Assembly: GCA_963725155.1 (NCBI GenBank)
Contig: CAVRXU010000008.1
Coordinates: 1-64,000, forward strand
Direction of reading: 5' to 3'
Source: DATDAH01 sp963725155
GTDB lineage: Bacteria > Actinomycetota > Acidimicrobiia > Acidimicrobiales > DATDAH01
Length of the DNA stretch: 64,000 nucleotides
Shown: positions 47,902 through 56,861 of the stretch, piece after piece
How the letters are laid out: every line of letters starts with the position of its first letter
How positions within the stretch are numbered: position 1 is the stretch's first letter
Program-made: the position numbers and the translations under genes
The notes under the pieces: generated by a model
Databases searched by the model: none
What the model was told of the DNA's origin: nothing
Seen by the model: the letters and a program-made list of their open reading frames with translations, nothing else

Positions 47902-48972
47902 GGATCCTCCAGGCCATCAGCGACACGGACCGGCGAGGAGCCCAGGTGTTCGCCGTCCACCTCGGTGATGCACTGGCCAAGCGGGGACACTCCGTGAAGA
48001 CCGTCGCTCTGGCGGCCGGCACCATGCCGCCGACGCTCGACGTCCCGGTGCTCGAGCACAACGTGCTCGACCGCAGGGCGCCGCTCGCTCTGCGGCGACA
48101 GATGGCCGAGACCGACGTGACCATCGCCCACGGGTCCTCGACGCTGCCCGCCTGCGCCATCGCCGGCTTCGGTCCTGGCCGGCCCTTCGTCTACCGCCAG
48201 ATCAGCGATCCCGAGGTGTGGTCAGGGACGCCGTTGCGCCGCGTGCGCAGCCGGGTTGCGCTGGCCAGGGCGGACGAGGTCGTGGCCTTGTCGGATCACA
48301 ACCGGGCCCAACTGGAAGGCCATCTCGGCCTCGAGCCGGGACGCTGCACCGTCATCCCCAACGCCGTCCCGGCCGCGCTTGTTCGCACCGGCCGACGCGA
48401 GCGCCCGGGACCGGGCGCGTCGGTCGCTCGATCTGGGCGATGCCCCAACAGTCCTGTTCGTGGGCACGCTCAGCTGGGAGAAGGCCCCCGCCGTGGCTGT
48501 AACGGCGATCGGCCTGCTGACCGACGCCCACCTGGTGATCGCCGGCGACGGCCCGGAGCGTGCTGACCTCGAGGCCATCGCCCAACGAGTCGCACCGGGT
48601 CGGGTCACCTTCGTCGGCTCGGTCACCGACACCGCCAGCCTCTACGCGGCGTCCGACCTCCTCCTCTTGACCAGTCGGACCGAAGCCATGCCGGGCGTCC
48701 TCATCGAAGCGGGCATGGCCGGCCTTCCGGTGGTCGCCGCCCGGGTGGGTGCCGTCCCTGAAATCGTCCATGACGAGGTGACGGGCCTACTCGTGGACTC
48801 CGACCGTCCGGCCGACTTCGCCGCCGGGGTCGAGCGGCTGCTCGGGGCACCCGATCTCGCCCACCGGCTGGGCGACCACGCCCGTCAGCACTGCCAGGTG
48901 CGGTTCGAGATCCAGACCGCGACCACAGCGTGGGAGGGAGTGCTGGGGCGGGTGGTCGCGGGCGCTCGCTGA
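47898..48972 (+). CDS. GT4-family glycosyltransferase, one frameshift
   Basis: The frame from GTG 47898 has RILQAISDTDRRGAQVFAVH, ETDVTIAHGSSTLPACAIAG, VVALSDHNRAQLEGHLGL and CTVIPNAVPAAL. After a +1 near 48385, APTVLFVGTLSWEKAPAVAV, LVIAGDGPERADLEAIAQRV, TSRTEAMPGVLIEAGMAGLP (E-x7-E) and VPEIVHDEVTGLLVDSDRP complete the GT4 fold to 48972. Repaired length is about 357 residues. It ends the plus-strand run; the LARTG protein gene converges on it. Confidence 0.78.
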
Positions 48973-48986
48973 AGTGAGCTGCCGGT

Positions 48987-49490
48987 TCAGACGGCCTCGC
49001 GCACCACGGCGTGGCGCTTGCGGGTGGTCAACACCAAGATGCCGCCGAGAGCCACCAGGACGACGCCGATCCGCACCCAGGGCAGGCTGTCCGAGCCCGT
49101 GCGGGCCAGGGCACCGGCCGCGCCCGGTGCACAGGTCACTTCGATGCTCAGATCGAGGGGCCCCGGATTGACGGAATCGCCACCGATGCCCTGGGCGACA
49201 ACGGTGTGCAGCCCGGATGAGGCGGTGACCGGCCAAGTCGTCTGCAGCACGGCCGTGCCGTTGGCGTCGGCCGTGGCGATGCCGATCACCACGGCGTCGG
49301 GCTGGAAGATGAAGGTGACGTCGGTGCCGGGGGCGGCACCCTGCACTGTCAGGGTCACCGGAGAGCCAGGGACGCAAGGATCGCTGGACGTGATCGATGT
49401 CGGGACCGCGTACTGGGCGCCGGCCGGGACGGCGAGGAACAGGAGGATGACAGCGGCGCCTGTCGTGCCGGCCACCAAGCGCTTGAGCAT
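48987..49490 (-). CDS. secreted cell-wall protein with LARTG sortase motif
   Basis: 167 residues. A signal peptide (TTGAAVILLFLAVPAGAQ), a single beta-sandwich of about 100 residues with two Cys, then LARTG near residue 130, a helix (WVRIGVVLVALGGILVLTT) and a basic tail RKRH. LAxTG is the site read by class E sortases of actinobacteria. ATG 49490 has GGAGG six bases before it. Same layout and size as the LPRTG protein at 8598-9119, but different motif; no sortase is present. Confidence 0.8.
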   Translation of the reverse strand: MLKRLVAGTTGAAVILLFLAVPAGAQYAVPTSITSSDPCVPGSPVTLTVQGAAPGTDVTFIFQPDAVVIGIATADANGTAVLQTTWPVTASSGLHTVVAQGIGGDSVNPGPLDLSIEVTCAPGAAGALARTGSDSLPWVRIGVVLVALGGILVLTTRKRHAVVREAV

Positions 49491-49583
49491 GCGATCCTCC
49501 GCCCCGTGAATGTGGCCCTCAGTCTGCCCGATCCTAGCGGGCGGCATCCACCACTCTCGTCGGCTGCTCCCGTGCCCTGATGA

Positions 49584-51922
49584 TCAATTCGGTGTCACCT
49601 CGATCCGGAAGGACTCGTCCTCGGACGACGTGAATTCCGTGTCGGCGCCGTCCGCGGTGCGCTCCCACCCTGTGGCCCCCGCCGTCACCCAACCCTCCGC
49701 GGCCCGCACGCGAAGGCTGACGCGGTCGGGGTTGACCAGAGGCTGCGGCGCGTAGCCCAGCCGGTAGGTCTGGCCCGGTGGGATGGCGCCTTCGAGGTGG
49801 AACTGAAGGGTGACCCGCCCGCCGGGCGGGATCTCCACATAGCTGGGAGTAGACCCATCGGTCCCGCTCCCGCTGGGACTCAACGGACAGCGGCTGGTCC
49901 CCGATCTCGGCCTCGCTCAGAGGGAGCGCGGAGTACAAGGACAGGTAGAGCAGGTTCGTCCCCACCGGCAGGTCACGCGCGTCGCTGCTGCCGATGACGA
50001 TCTCCGGGAGGCCCGACGCCGGGGCCTCGTTGTGGAGCTCGACCGTGGCCGTGGCCTCCACCCGACCGGTCGCCGGATCCCACGTCGCCTGATAGTCGAG
50101 GGCGCGCTCGAGGAACACGTCGATCTTGTTGTTCCCCGTGTTCTGAGTGGTGAGGGACAGGAAGTCGCCCTCCACAAGCGGCAGGGCGCCGTCGAGGCCC
50201 GTGCGCTCCATCAGGTCCTGTTCGTCGTCGTGCGCGCTGTACACGATGAGGCGGCCCTGGTGGACGACGGGCCCGAGGACGTCGGCCACCTGACGGGGAC
50301 CGGGGAGGTCGCCCTCAGTCAGGCCGCTCGAACGTCGTTTCGGAGGCCTCGTCCAGGAAGTCGACCCGGTCCTGCTCATCCTCCTGGAAGGTGAGGTACT
50401 GCTCACGGATGAGGAAATCGGCGGCGTTGTCCGCGGTCAGGGGCTCGGTGCGCCCCTCGACCGTGATCGGGCCGGTGAACTCCATGAGCGCCGCCAGGGC
50501 AACCGGGTCGACGATGATCACGCCGTCGACCGGCTGGCCCCCCGCCTGGGGATAGAGCTCGGCCATCACCTGCGCCACCGAGGGGCCGTCCGGACTGAGG
50601 GTCAGGTCCTGCAGATATCGGGTCGGCTGGAACCGGCCGTAGCGGGTCAGGTAGTCCTCCGGACCGCTGAGGGTCCGCTGGTCGGCCCCGGGGGCGGCAA
50701 TCAATTCGGCGATCCGGCCCGAACGGGTCAGCTCGATGTCACCGTCGACGGCGGTCAGCTCGCCGTAGTTGCCCACGAAGCCACCGAGGCCACGGGCCTC
50801 GGCGGGCTGGGTGAAGGCGATGAAGTAGTGGCGGGGCTCGTCACCCCCGAACAGCGCCGGCGCCAGCCGCACGCCCTGGATGGCGAGCTCGGCGTCGGGC
50901 AGGGCTCGGTCGACCTCCGAGTCGAAGTCCCCAACTGCGGTGGACAGCGGGTCGAGCAGCCACATCGTCCGCGCCTCCTCGACCGCTCGAGCCGCACCGG
51001 CCAGGGTGTCGTAGGCCGCGGCCAGTGGCTCCTCGAAGCCGGCCACCAGCTCGAGGTCCAGGGCCCCGTTGTCGAACCGGAGCTCGTCGACGTCGGCTTG
51101 GACCGTCGCGTCGGCCGCGGCCGACGACAACGCCGCGCCTTGGTCGGCCACGACGGTGGCGGCCCGGGCCTGATGGCCGAGCAAGGGCAGGAGGCGGGCC
51201 GGGCGGCCCCAGGTGTCCAGCGTCTGCTGCGCGGCCTCGAAGTCCTCGTTGGCCCCGGACAGCAGGGCCACCGCCTGATCGGGTTGGTTGTCTCGCAGCG
51301 CATCCAGGCCGTCGCGGACTTCGTCGGCCGCCTCGCGCAGCTGGCGCTCAGACTGCACCCCGGCATAGGCCAGAGCGGCGGCGGCCACCACGGCCAGGCC
51401 GGCGACGACGAAGCCGACGACCGCGATCCGTCGCCGGACCCGCCGCCGCGACCGGAGGTAGGCGGAGACGAACACCGGCGTGACCGCGGCGGCCGTCACC
51501 AGCGCTGACATCCCGGCGCCGTCGAGGTCGAGGCGCAGGAGGACCTGCACGGCGATCGCTCCCACCAGTGCGCCGAGCGGCCGCGACCGGCGGTGCCGTA
51601 TGCAGGCGGCGATCGCCAGACCGACGGCTACGAGCCCCGCCGCGACCATTGGCCCGCCGGAGGCCATCACCGCCGCCGCCGCGGCCAGGACCACCCAGGT
51701 CCAGCGATTGGCTTTGGCGGTCGAGCCGGCCACGAGGGCGGCGAAGCCCGCCCGCCAGAGGATGTCAGCGGGCAGCCATCCAGCGGGCTCGGCCCCGCTC
51801 ATGGCCCCGCCGACGGCGGACAAGGCCACGAACGCCCACATGACGTCGTACTCGAGCCGGCTGGGCGCCCGCCTGCGGCCGGTGGGCCGACGGGCCGCGG
51901 CGAAAGGGGGTTCGCCGGCCAC
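49584..51922 (-). CDS. DUF4012 membrane protein, two frameshifts
   Basis: The frame from 51922 has several N-terminal helices (ADILWRAGFAALVAGSTA, WVVLAAAAAVMASGGPMVAA, AVVGFVVAGLAVVAAAALAY), a long helical outer part (LREAADEVRDGLDALRDNQP) and the DUF4012 core: FFGDEPRHYFIAF-like text here as LFGGDEPRHYFIAFTQPAEA, RGLGGFVGNYGELTAVDGDI and QPVDGVIIVDPVALAALMEF. It shifts near 50320 (VLGPVVHQGRLIVYSAHDDE) and near 49880 (YVEIPPGGRVTLQFHLEGAI), ending at 49584. Repaired length is about 778 residues. DUF4012 proteins occur in actinobacterial envelope-glycan clusters and resemble LytR-CpsA-Psr-linked proteins in layout; the exact role is unknown. Confidence 0.72.
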
Positions 51923-52063
51923 CTGACGAGTCTTCCAGCCGCCGGTACCTGTGCCACGTCACCCGCAGCGGCGACCGGTAGGGTTTTCCCGCGCTCAGCA
52001 CGGTGGCCCCAGTCGGCCGTTGGTGCTGTCTTGTCGTCGAGGCCGGGTCGTGGTGGAGCTGTC

Positions 52064-53950
52064 GTGGAGCTGAATGACTACCTTCGGGTGCTGCAGCGTC
52101 GGTGGTTGATCGTCGCCATCGCCACGCTGCTCGGCTTGGCCGTGGGCTTCTTCACCTCGAGCGGCGGGCCGACCCCGATCACCTACACGGCGACACAGAC
52201 GCTCAGCGTCGTCCAGCCGTCGGTCAACGCCACCGCCCCGCTGGTGTCGTTCACCCCCTCTCAGCTGGCGGTCTACGCCACCGTCGGCGAGGTTCCCCGG
52301 CGGGTCGCCGAGGAGCTCGACTATCTCGGCACCCCGCAGGCGCTGGCGGCCACGATCACCGTAGAGCCCGACGACACGGTCGGGGTGCTCCGCATCACCG
52401 CGACCGACGCCGATGGCACGCAAGCGGCGCTGATCGCCAACACGTTCGGACGCAAGCTCCGGGCGGTCATCGCGGGGGATGCCCGCGACGAGTTCCGGAA
52501 CCAGGTCGCCGACGCCGAGCGCGAGGTCGACGACCTCCAAGATCGGGTAAACGACCTCGACGCCCAACTGGCCGAGACCCCACCCGATGCCGCGGTCCTC
52601 ACCGCCCAGCGCGACGCCTTGGTCAACCAGTACCGGATCGCGTACGACGAGTTCCAGGCACTGCGGTCCCGGAGCAGCGGCGGGGAGCCGGTGGTCACCC
52701 TCGAGGCCGCCGTCCCGCAGCAAGCCGGGGGCGGGCTCTCCGCTCCCAAGAGCCGGCCCGTCCGCATGGCCCTCTTCGGCGGGCTGGGCTTCCTGCTCGG
52801 CGCCGCGATGGCGCTGGTCCTCGACCGGATCGACACCCGGATCCGCTCGAAGGACGACGCCGAGTCCGTCAGCGGGCTACCCGTCCTCGCCCAGATCCCG
52901 TTCATCCCCCGCCGTCACCGCCACGAGCTCATCAGCGCCACCCGCCCGGCCTCACCGTTCGCTGAGGCGTACCGCAACCTGCGCTCCACGCTGGCCTTCG
53001 CCCGGAGCCCGCTCTCCGGCACGTCCATCGGCGACGACGAGGACGACCCGCGGGCCACGCCGGCCCAGCGGGCGATCGATCACGAGCCCAAGGTCATCCT
53101 CGTCACCTCGTCCGGCCCCTACGAGGGCAAGACCACCACCATCGCCAACCTGGCCGCCAGCTACGCGGAGACTGGCCGCAGCGTGCTGATCCTGGACTGC
53201 GACTTCCGTCGACCCCGTCTGCACCAGGTCCTCGGCACCCGGGAGACCCCCGGGCTGGCCGATGTCCTCGAGAACGCGCACCAGTTCAAGTCCGACACCG
53301 AGGTCATGTGCGAGACCTCAGTCGACGGTGTCCGCCTCGTGCCCGCGGGCACGCCGACCGCCAACCCCGCCCGCCTCTTCAATCGGGCCCGCACCCTGAT
53401 CGAGGCGTCCCGGCGACAGGCCGACGTCGTGCTGGTGGACACCCCGCCCTACCTCGTGGCCAACGACGCCGCCGAGCTCATCCCCTGGGCCGACGCCGTC
53501 CTCATCACGGTCAAGTCCCGTCGCACCCGTCGGGGCCCCACCGAGCGAATCGTCGAGAACCTCGACCGCCAGCAGGCGCCTGTCGTCGGCATCGTGCTGA
53601 TCGGCTCCGACGACGCCAGCTCCGGCTACAGCCCGTATTACTACTACCGGGCCAACGCCCGCACGGACAAGGCCCGTCGCCGCTGGCGTCGCATGCTGCG
53701 CCTCGGTCCGCCCAAGCCCCGGACCTCGACGCCGGACGCCGACGATCCCCAGCCCGACGGGCTCCTCGCCGACGTCGGGACCCCGACCGTCAACGGGAAC
53801 GGGGCCGCGCCCATGATCAAGACCGAACCTGTCCACGGCGCCGACGCCTACGTGGACGCCCGGCCCGTCCCGCCCTCGGGTCTCGAAGACACCCCAGCCG
53901 ACGAGTTCGTCGATGTCGAGGAAGTGTCCAGCCCGACCCGCGCTCCGTGA
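52064..53950 (+). CDS. Wzz/CpsD-type polysaccharide chain-length tyrosine autokinase
   Basis: 628 residues, intact. An N-terminal Wzz domain (ELNDYLRVLQRRWLIVAIAT) with helices at residues 12-30 and about 230-250 flanks an outer coiled-coil (FRNQVADAEREVDDLQDRVN). The cytoplasmic BY-kinase has VTSSGPYEGKTTTIANLAAS (Walker A near residue 350), SVLILDCDFRRPRLHQVLG (Walker A'), VVLVDTPPYLVANDAAEL (Walker B) and a Tyr cluster SGYSPYYYY near residue 520. It sets polymer length by cycling tyrosine phosphorylation. Start GTG 52064 follows GGTGGAG. Its stop overlaps the start of the PqqD-redoxin gene (GTGA), a direct translational link. Confidence 0.9.
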   Translation: MELNDYLRVLQRRWLIVAIATLLGLAVGFFTSSGGPTPITYTATQTLSVVQPSVNATAPLVSFTPSQLAVYATVGEVPRRVAEELDYLGTPQALAATITVEPDDTVGVLRITATDADGTQAALIANTFGRKLRAVIAGDARDEFRNQVADAEREVDDLQDRVNDLDAQLAETPPDAAVLTAQRDALVNQYRIAYDEFQALRSRSSGGEPVVTLEAAVPQQAGGGLSAPKSRPVRMALFGGLGFLLGAAMALVLDRIDTRIRSKDDAESVSGLPVLAQIPFIPRRHRHELISATRPASPFAEAYRNLRSTLAFARSPLSGTSIGDDEDDPRATPAQRAIDHEPKVILVTSSGPYEGKTTTIANLAASYAETGRSVLILDCDFRRPRLHQVLGTRETPGLADVLENAHQFKSDTEVMCETSVDGVRLVPAGTPTANPARLFNRARTLIEASRRQADVVLVDTPPYLVANDAAELIPWADAVLITVKSRRTRRGPTERIVENLDRQQAPVVGIVLIGSDDASSGYSPYYYYRANARTDKARRRWRRMLRLGPPKPRTSTPDADDPQPDGLLADVGTPTVNGNGAAPMIKTEPVHGADAYVDARPVPPSGLEDTPADEFVDVEEVSSPTRAP

Positions 53951-55641
53951 CCGACGTCGACACCGTCGTCGCCCCTGACGACATCGACGTCGGCTTCATT
54001 CCCCACCTCAGCCCCGACCTCATCCCGCTGGAGGTGGGGGCGGAAACCGTGCTCCTGGGCAACCATGGCCAGGCCCTTGTCCTCAACCCCACCGCGGGCC
54101 TCGTGTGGCGGTTCCTCGACGGCGAAACGGCCCTCGCCGACCTGATCGACGACTTCAGCGAGGTACTCGACGTCGACCGCGACCGGGTCAGCACCGACAT
54201 CGTCGAGTTCGCCCGCGCTCTTGGTCGCGCCGGGCTGCTCGAGGGGGTCGCCGAGCCGATCGACTCGGCTGACCTCGCCGAGATCGACTGGTCGCCACGG
54301 GAGCCGGTCGGGGTCGGAGAGATGCTCGAGCCGCTGGCCCTCACCGACCTGGACGGCACCCCGGCCACCCTGGAGACGGCGCCGGACCGGCGGGTCTTCC
54401 TCGTCAACTGGAGCCCAGGGTGTGGGTTCTGCATCACCACCGCGGCGGCACTGGCCGCGGCCGAGGACGGGCTGGCCGCCGCCGGGATCGATCTCGTCCT
54501 CCTGACCACGGGCGACCCCGCCGAGAACCGGCGGGTGCTCGGCGACGCCGGCGTCGGGGGACCGGCCCTCGTCCGTGCCGACGAGAGCGATCCCTTCGCC
54601 GGCTTCGGCACCCCCGCGGCCTACCTGCTCGATGCCGAGGGACGGGTCGAAGAGCCGATGGCTTACGGCGCCGATGAAGTGGCGGCGCGCGCCGGCGAAC
54701 TGGCGGGCGTCGATCTGCCGGCACCTGACGTACTGACCAACGACGCGGTGCCCGACGATGGCCATGACGACATGCTCGACGAGGTGCTCTACCTCCCGGT
54801 CTCCAGTGCCGTGTGCGGCCCTGGAGGTGGGAGCGGGACCGGAGCCAGCATGACCGAGTGGGCCGGCACGGCCGCCTACCGGGTCGGCGCCTTCCACATC
54901 GGGGTCCAGGTCAATGATCCGGCGGTCACCACGATGGTCGACCGACTGTTGCCCGGGGCCCGGGTCCAGGACCGCCGAGCCCCGGACAACTTCTCGATCG
55001 CCCTGTACCCGAGAGGCGCCGGGGGTTCCCGGCGGCTCAACCTGCTGGTGCGGGACGGACGCCAGCTCGTCCGGAGCCGGTCCGCGGCCCGGGCGCTGGC
55101 CGCCCTCCTGAGCTACGTCTCGGCCGACACGACGCCGCCCGACCCGGCTCTCCTTCCCCTCAACGCCAGCGCGGCACTGGTCGACGGAACAGCCCTCCTG
55201 CTGCCGCCCGGCCTGGTGAACTGGAACAAGCAGATCCAGACCACCCTGGCCCGGCGGGGCATCGTGCTCGTCGACGCCCCGTACGTCACGATCGACCTCG
55301 TCTCGGCCGAGCTGGTGGTGCCGAGGCCCTCCGTCTCCCACGACCCGGAGGTGCTGATCGAGCTGGACCGCGGAACGCGGCTCGGTCCTGAGCTCCCGTA
55401 CGTGCGGCCGGGCCGCTACCCGATCGCCGCCTGGTACCTCAACCGCTCACCGGATGAGATCGGGCCCCTCTCCCCCGCCCTCGGGGTGGCCTCCGCCTAC
55501 GGCCTGGTCTCCACGGAGGGTGACGCGATGGTGATCGGCGATGGACTGGCCCAACTGTTCGAGCGGGTGACCGCTCACGGGGTCTGGCTGGACCGCCCCG
55601 GTGCCCTCGCCGAGCAGCTGGACCCCACCCACAGGAGCTGA
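53947..55641 (+). CDS. PqqD-like / redoxin / HprK-related fusion with degenerate P-loop
   Basis: 564 residues, intact. Residues 20-105 form a PqqD-like winged helix (ALVLNPTAGLVWRFLDGETA, LADLIDDFSEVLDVDRDRV). Residues 115-255 are thioredoxin/redoxin-like, with CGFC at 159-162 (VNWSPGCGFCITTAAALAA) and a cis-Pro-like FGTPAAYLLD. Residues 290-560 match, segment by segment, the HprK-related protein at 56858-57716: VGAFHIGVQVNDPAVTTMVD, then LNASAALVDGTALLLPPG, NKQIQTTLARRGIVLVDAP. Where the kinase has GETEAGKT, this protein has PGLVNWNK, so it lacks the Gly-Lys-Ser/Thr and probably binds no ATP. It could recognise a leader, redox-treat a target and scaffold the real kinase. The GTG start overlaps the autokinase stop. 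Confidence 0.8.
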   Translation: MTDVDTVVAPDDIDVGFIPHLSPDLIPLEVGAETVLLGNHGQALVLNPTAGLVWRFLDGETALADLIDDFSEVLDVDRDRVSTDIVEFARALGRAGLLEGVAEPIDSADLAEIDWSPREPVGVGEMLEPLALTDLDGTPATLETAPDRRVFLVNWSPGCGFCITTAAALAAAEDGLAAAGIDLVLLTTGDPAENRRVLGDAGVGGPALVRADESDPFAGFGTPAAYLLDAEGRVEEPMAYGADEVAARAGELAGVDLPAPDVLTNDAVPDDGHDDMLDEVLYLPVSSAVCGPGGGSGTGASMTEWAGTAAYRVGAFHIGVQVNDPAVTTMVDRLLPGARVQDRRAPDNFSIALYPRGAGGSRRLNLLVRDGRQLVRSRSAARALAALLSYVSADTTPPDPALLPLNASAALVDGTALLLPPGLVNWNKQIQTTLARRGIVLVDAPYVTIDLVSAELVVPRPSVSHDPEVLIELDRGTRLGPELPYVRPGRYPIAAWYLNRSPDEIGPLSPALGVASAYGLVSTEGDAMVIGDGLAQLFERVTAHGVWLDRPGALAEQLDPTHRS

Positions 55642-55651
55642 CGCATTCTGC

Positions 55652-56140
55652 TCAGGCGCAGGTCAGCACGAACTTGAACTGCGTGTAGGTACTGACGCCG
55701 AGCGCAGGAAACGTCACCGTCGTGGGGGTGACGGTCGGGTTGCCAGCACCCGCGAAACCATTGCACTGGTTACCGACGACGGGGACGGCGAAACGCGACG
55801 ACGCCGCGGTGAAGGTGCACTGGCACCCCCCGGTGATCACGAAGACCTCGCTGACCCCGGCACCCGTGCAGGTGGGCCCGGTCGTCGAGGTGATGCAGGC
55901 GCTGTTCAGCGTGGTCCCGCACGTGCCCCACCCGGCCGGGAGGCAGTTGGCGTCCGCGGCCATGGGCGCACAGTTGGCCCCGCTCATCTGGATGCGGTTG
56001 CAACCATGGGCGCCGGTGGCGGCCGCTGCCGGCGAGGCGATGCTGCCCACGATCACCGGGGCCGTCCACGCCACCGCGCCCGCGACGACACCGCGTCGTA
56101 TCAGTGCCCGACGATCGATCGTTGTCGGCGTCTCCGCCAC
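55652..56140 (-). CDS. Tat-exported Cys-rich protein, candidate substrate 1
   Basis: 162 residues, GTG start with GGAGG six bases upstream. The leader is DRRALIRRGVVAGAVAWTAP (twin Arg at 10-11), then VIVGSIASPAAAA with an AxA cut site near residue 40. The mature 120 residues hold about ten Cys (GCNRIQ, NCAP, NCLP, TCGT, ACIT, TCTG, GCQCTF, QCNG and a C-terminal TCA), rich in Gly, Thr and Ala, with no recognised domain. It is encoded next to PqqD-like genes on the same strand, and its leader is near-identical in pattern to the protein at 57769-58368. The gene is convergent with the fusion gene, only 10 bp apart. It could be a structural or signalling surface protein. Confidence 0.75.
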   Translation of the reverse strand: MAETPTTIDRRALIRRGVVAGAVAWTAPVIVGSIASPAAAATGAHGCNRIQMSGANCAPMAADANCLPAGWGTCGTTLNSACITSTTGPTCTGAGVSEVFVITGGCQCTFTAASSRFAVPVVGNQCNGFAGAGNPTVTPTTVTFPALGVSTYTQFKFVLTCA

Positions 56141-56266
56141 GGAACCCTCCGCTGCCTGAAGGATGTAACAGCCTATGGTGCCGACCTTCCGGGTCGTCGC
56201 CTGCCCGACTGCCGGGCCATCGCCTCATCCATCCATCGGCCGCGGCCACCCCCAGCTGAGCAGGGC

Positions 56267-56545
56267 TCAGGCGTCCCCTGGCACCGCTTCGATGGCCCCG
56301 ATCGCCTCGAGTTGGGCCAGGACGGGCCCGAGGTCAGCGGCCACCGTGCTCGGCGCCGCGCGGTACCGAGCAGCGAGCGCGGCGACGAGGTCGTCGGTGG
56401 AGGTCGGCTCCACCAGGAGGTCCCAGAGCACCGCACCGGTCCCGGCCAGGGTCAGCGGGTCATCGGCCGCGGGAGGCAGGACCAGCGCAGCGTCCAATGA
56501 CCGGCGCCAGAGCACGGCGGGGTCTCGACGCCAGCGTTCAATCAT
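56267..56545 (-). CDS. PqqD-like protein 1
   Basis: 92 residues, intact, from ATG 56545. LPPAADDPLTLAGTGAVLWD, LLVEPTSTDDLVAALAARYR and STVAADLGPVLAQLEAIGAI show the three helices and wing of PqqD (L..TG..LWDLL...T..DL...L). PqqD-like domains (RiPP recognition elements) hold leader peptides for modifying enzymes. It overlaps the second PqqD gene by 8 bases and lies between it and the Tat substrate gene, so its synthesis is tied to theirs. A 126-bp gap separates it from the Tat gene. Confidence 0.8.
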   Translation of the reverse strand: MIERWRRDPAVLWRRSLDAALVLPPAADDPLTLAGTGAVLWDLLVEPTSTDDLVAALAARYRAAPSTVAADLGPVLAQLEAIGAIEAVPGDA

Positions 56546-56861
56546 GGCGAGGCTCGCCTGCCGGCGCCGGATCGACGGCCACCAGCAGTCCTTCGTCGTG
56601 CAGCCGTCGCATCACGACCAAGGTGTCGGCCAGGACCGTGTCCACCGGCGCGCCCAGCTCAGCGCCGAGATCAGCGGCGATCTGGGCCAACGTGGACCGG
56701 CCGTCGAGGCAGGCCCACACCAGGGCGGCCGTGGCGTTCAGATGATGGAGCCGGTCGGCCGCCTGGTCCAGCAGCACGGCCTCGCCGTCGATCTCCACGG
56801 TGTGCACCGCCGCGCTGCGGGTGGGCACGAAGGCCTCGTCCATCGGCCCCGGACCGCTCAT
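56538..56861 (-). CDS. PqqD-like protein 2
   Basis: 107 residues, intact, ATG 56861 overlapping the HprK-related stop (ATGA). TVEIDGEAVLLDQAADRLHH, LNATAALVWACLDGRSTLAQ, IAADLGAELGAPVDTVLADT and MRRLHDEGLL give a PqqD-type fold, with an N-terminal beta hairpin of the kind seen in PqqD partners of nucleotide-binding enzymes. It is distinct from the 92-residue partner (different N-terminus and spacing). Likely presents a leader peptide to the kinase encoded just upstream. Confidence 0.8.
   Translation of the reverse strand: MSGPGPMDEAFVPTRSAAVHTVEIDGEAVLLDQAADRLHHLNATAALVWACLDGRSTLAQIAADLGAELGAPVDTVLADTLVVMRRLHDEGLLVAVDPAPAGEPRHD

Noticed and set aside
53848..55341. Long open frame on the minus strand (497 codons) opposite the PqqD-redoxin gene
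   Set aside because: High-GC shadow: Gly/Arg/Glu/Val-rich without motifs, while the plus strand has clear domains. The same holds for the antisense frames at 4653-6236, 61075-63063 and 24321-25757.
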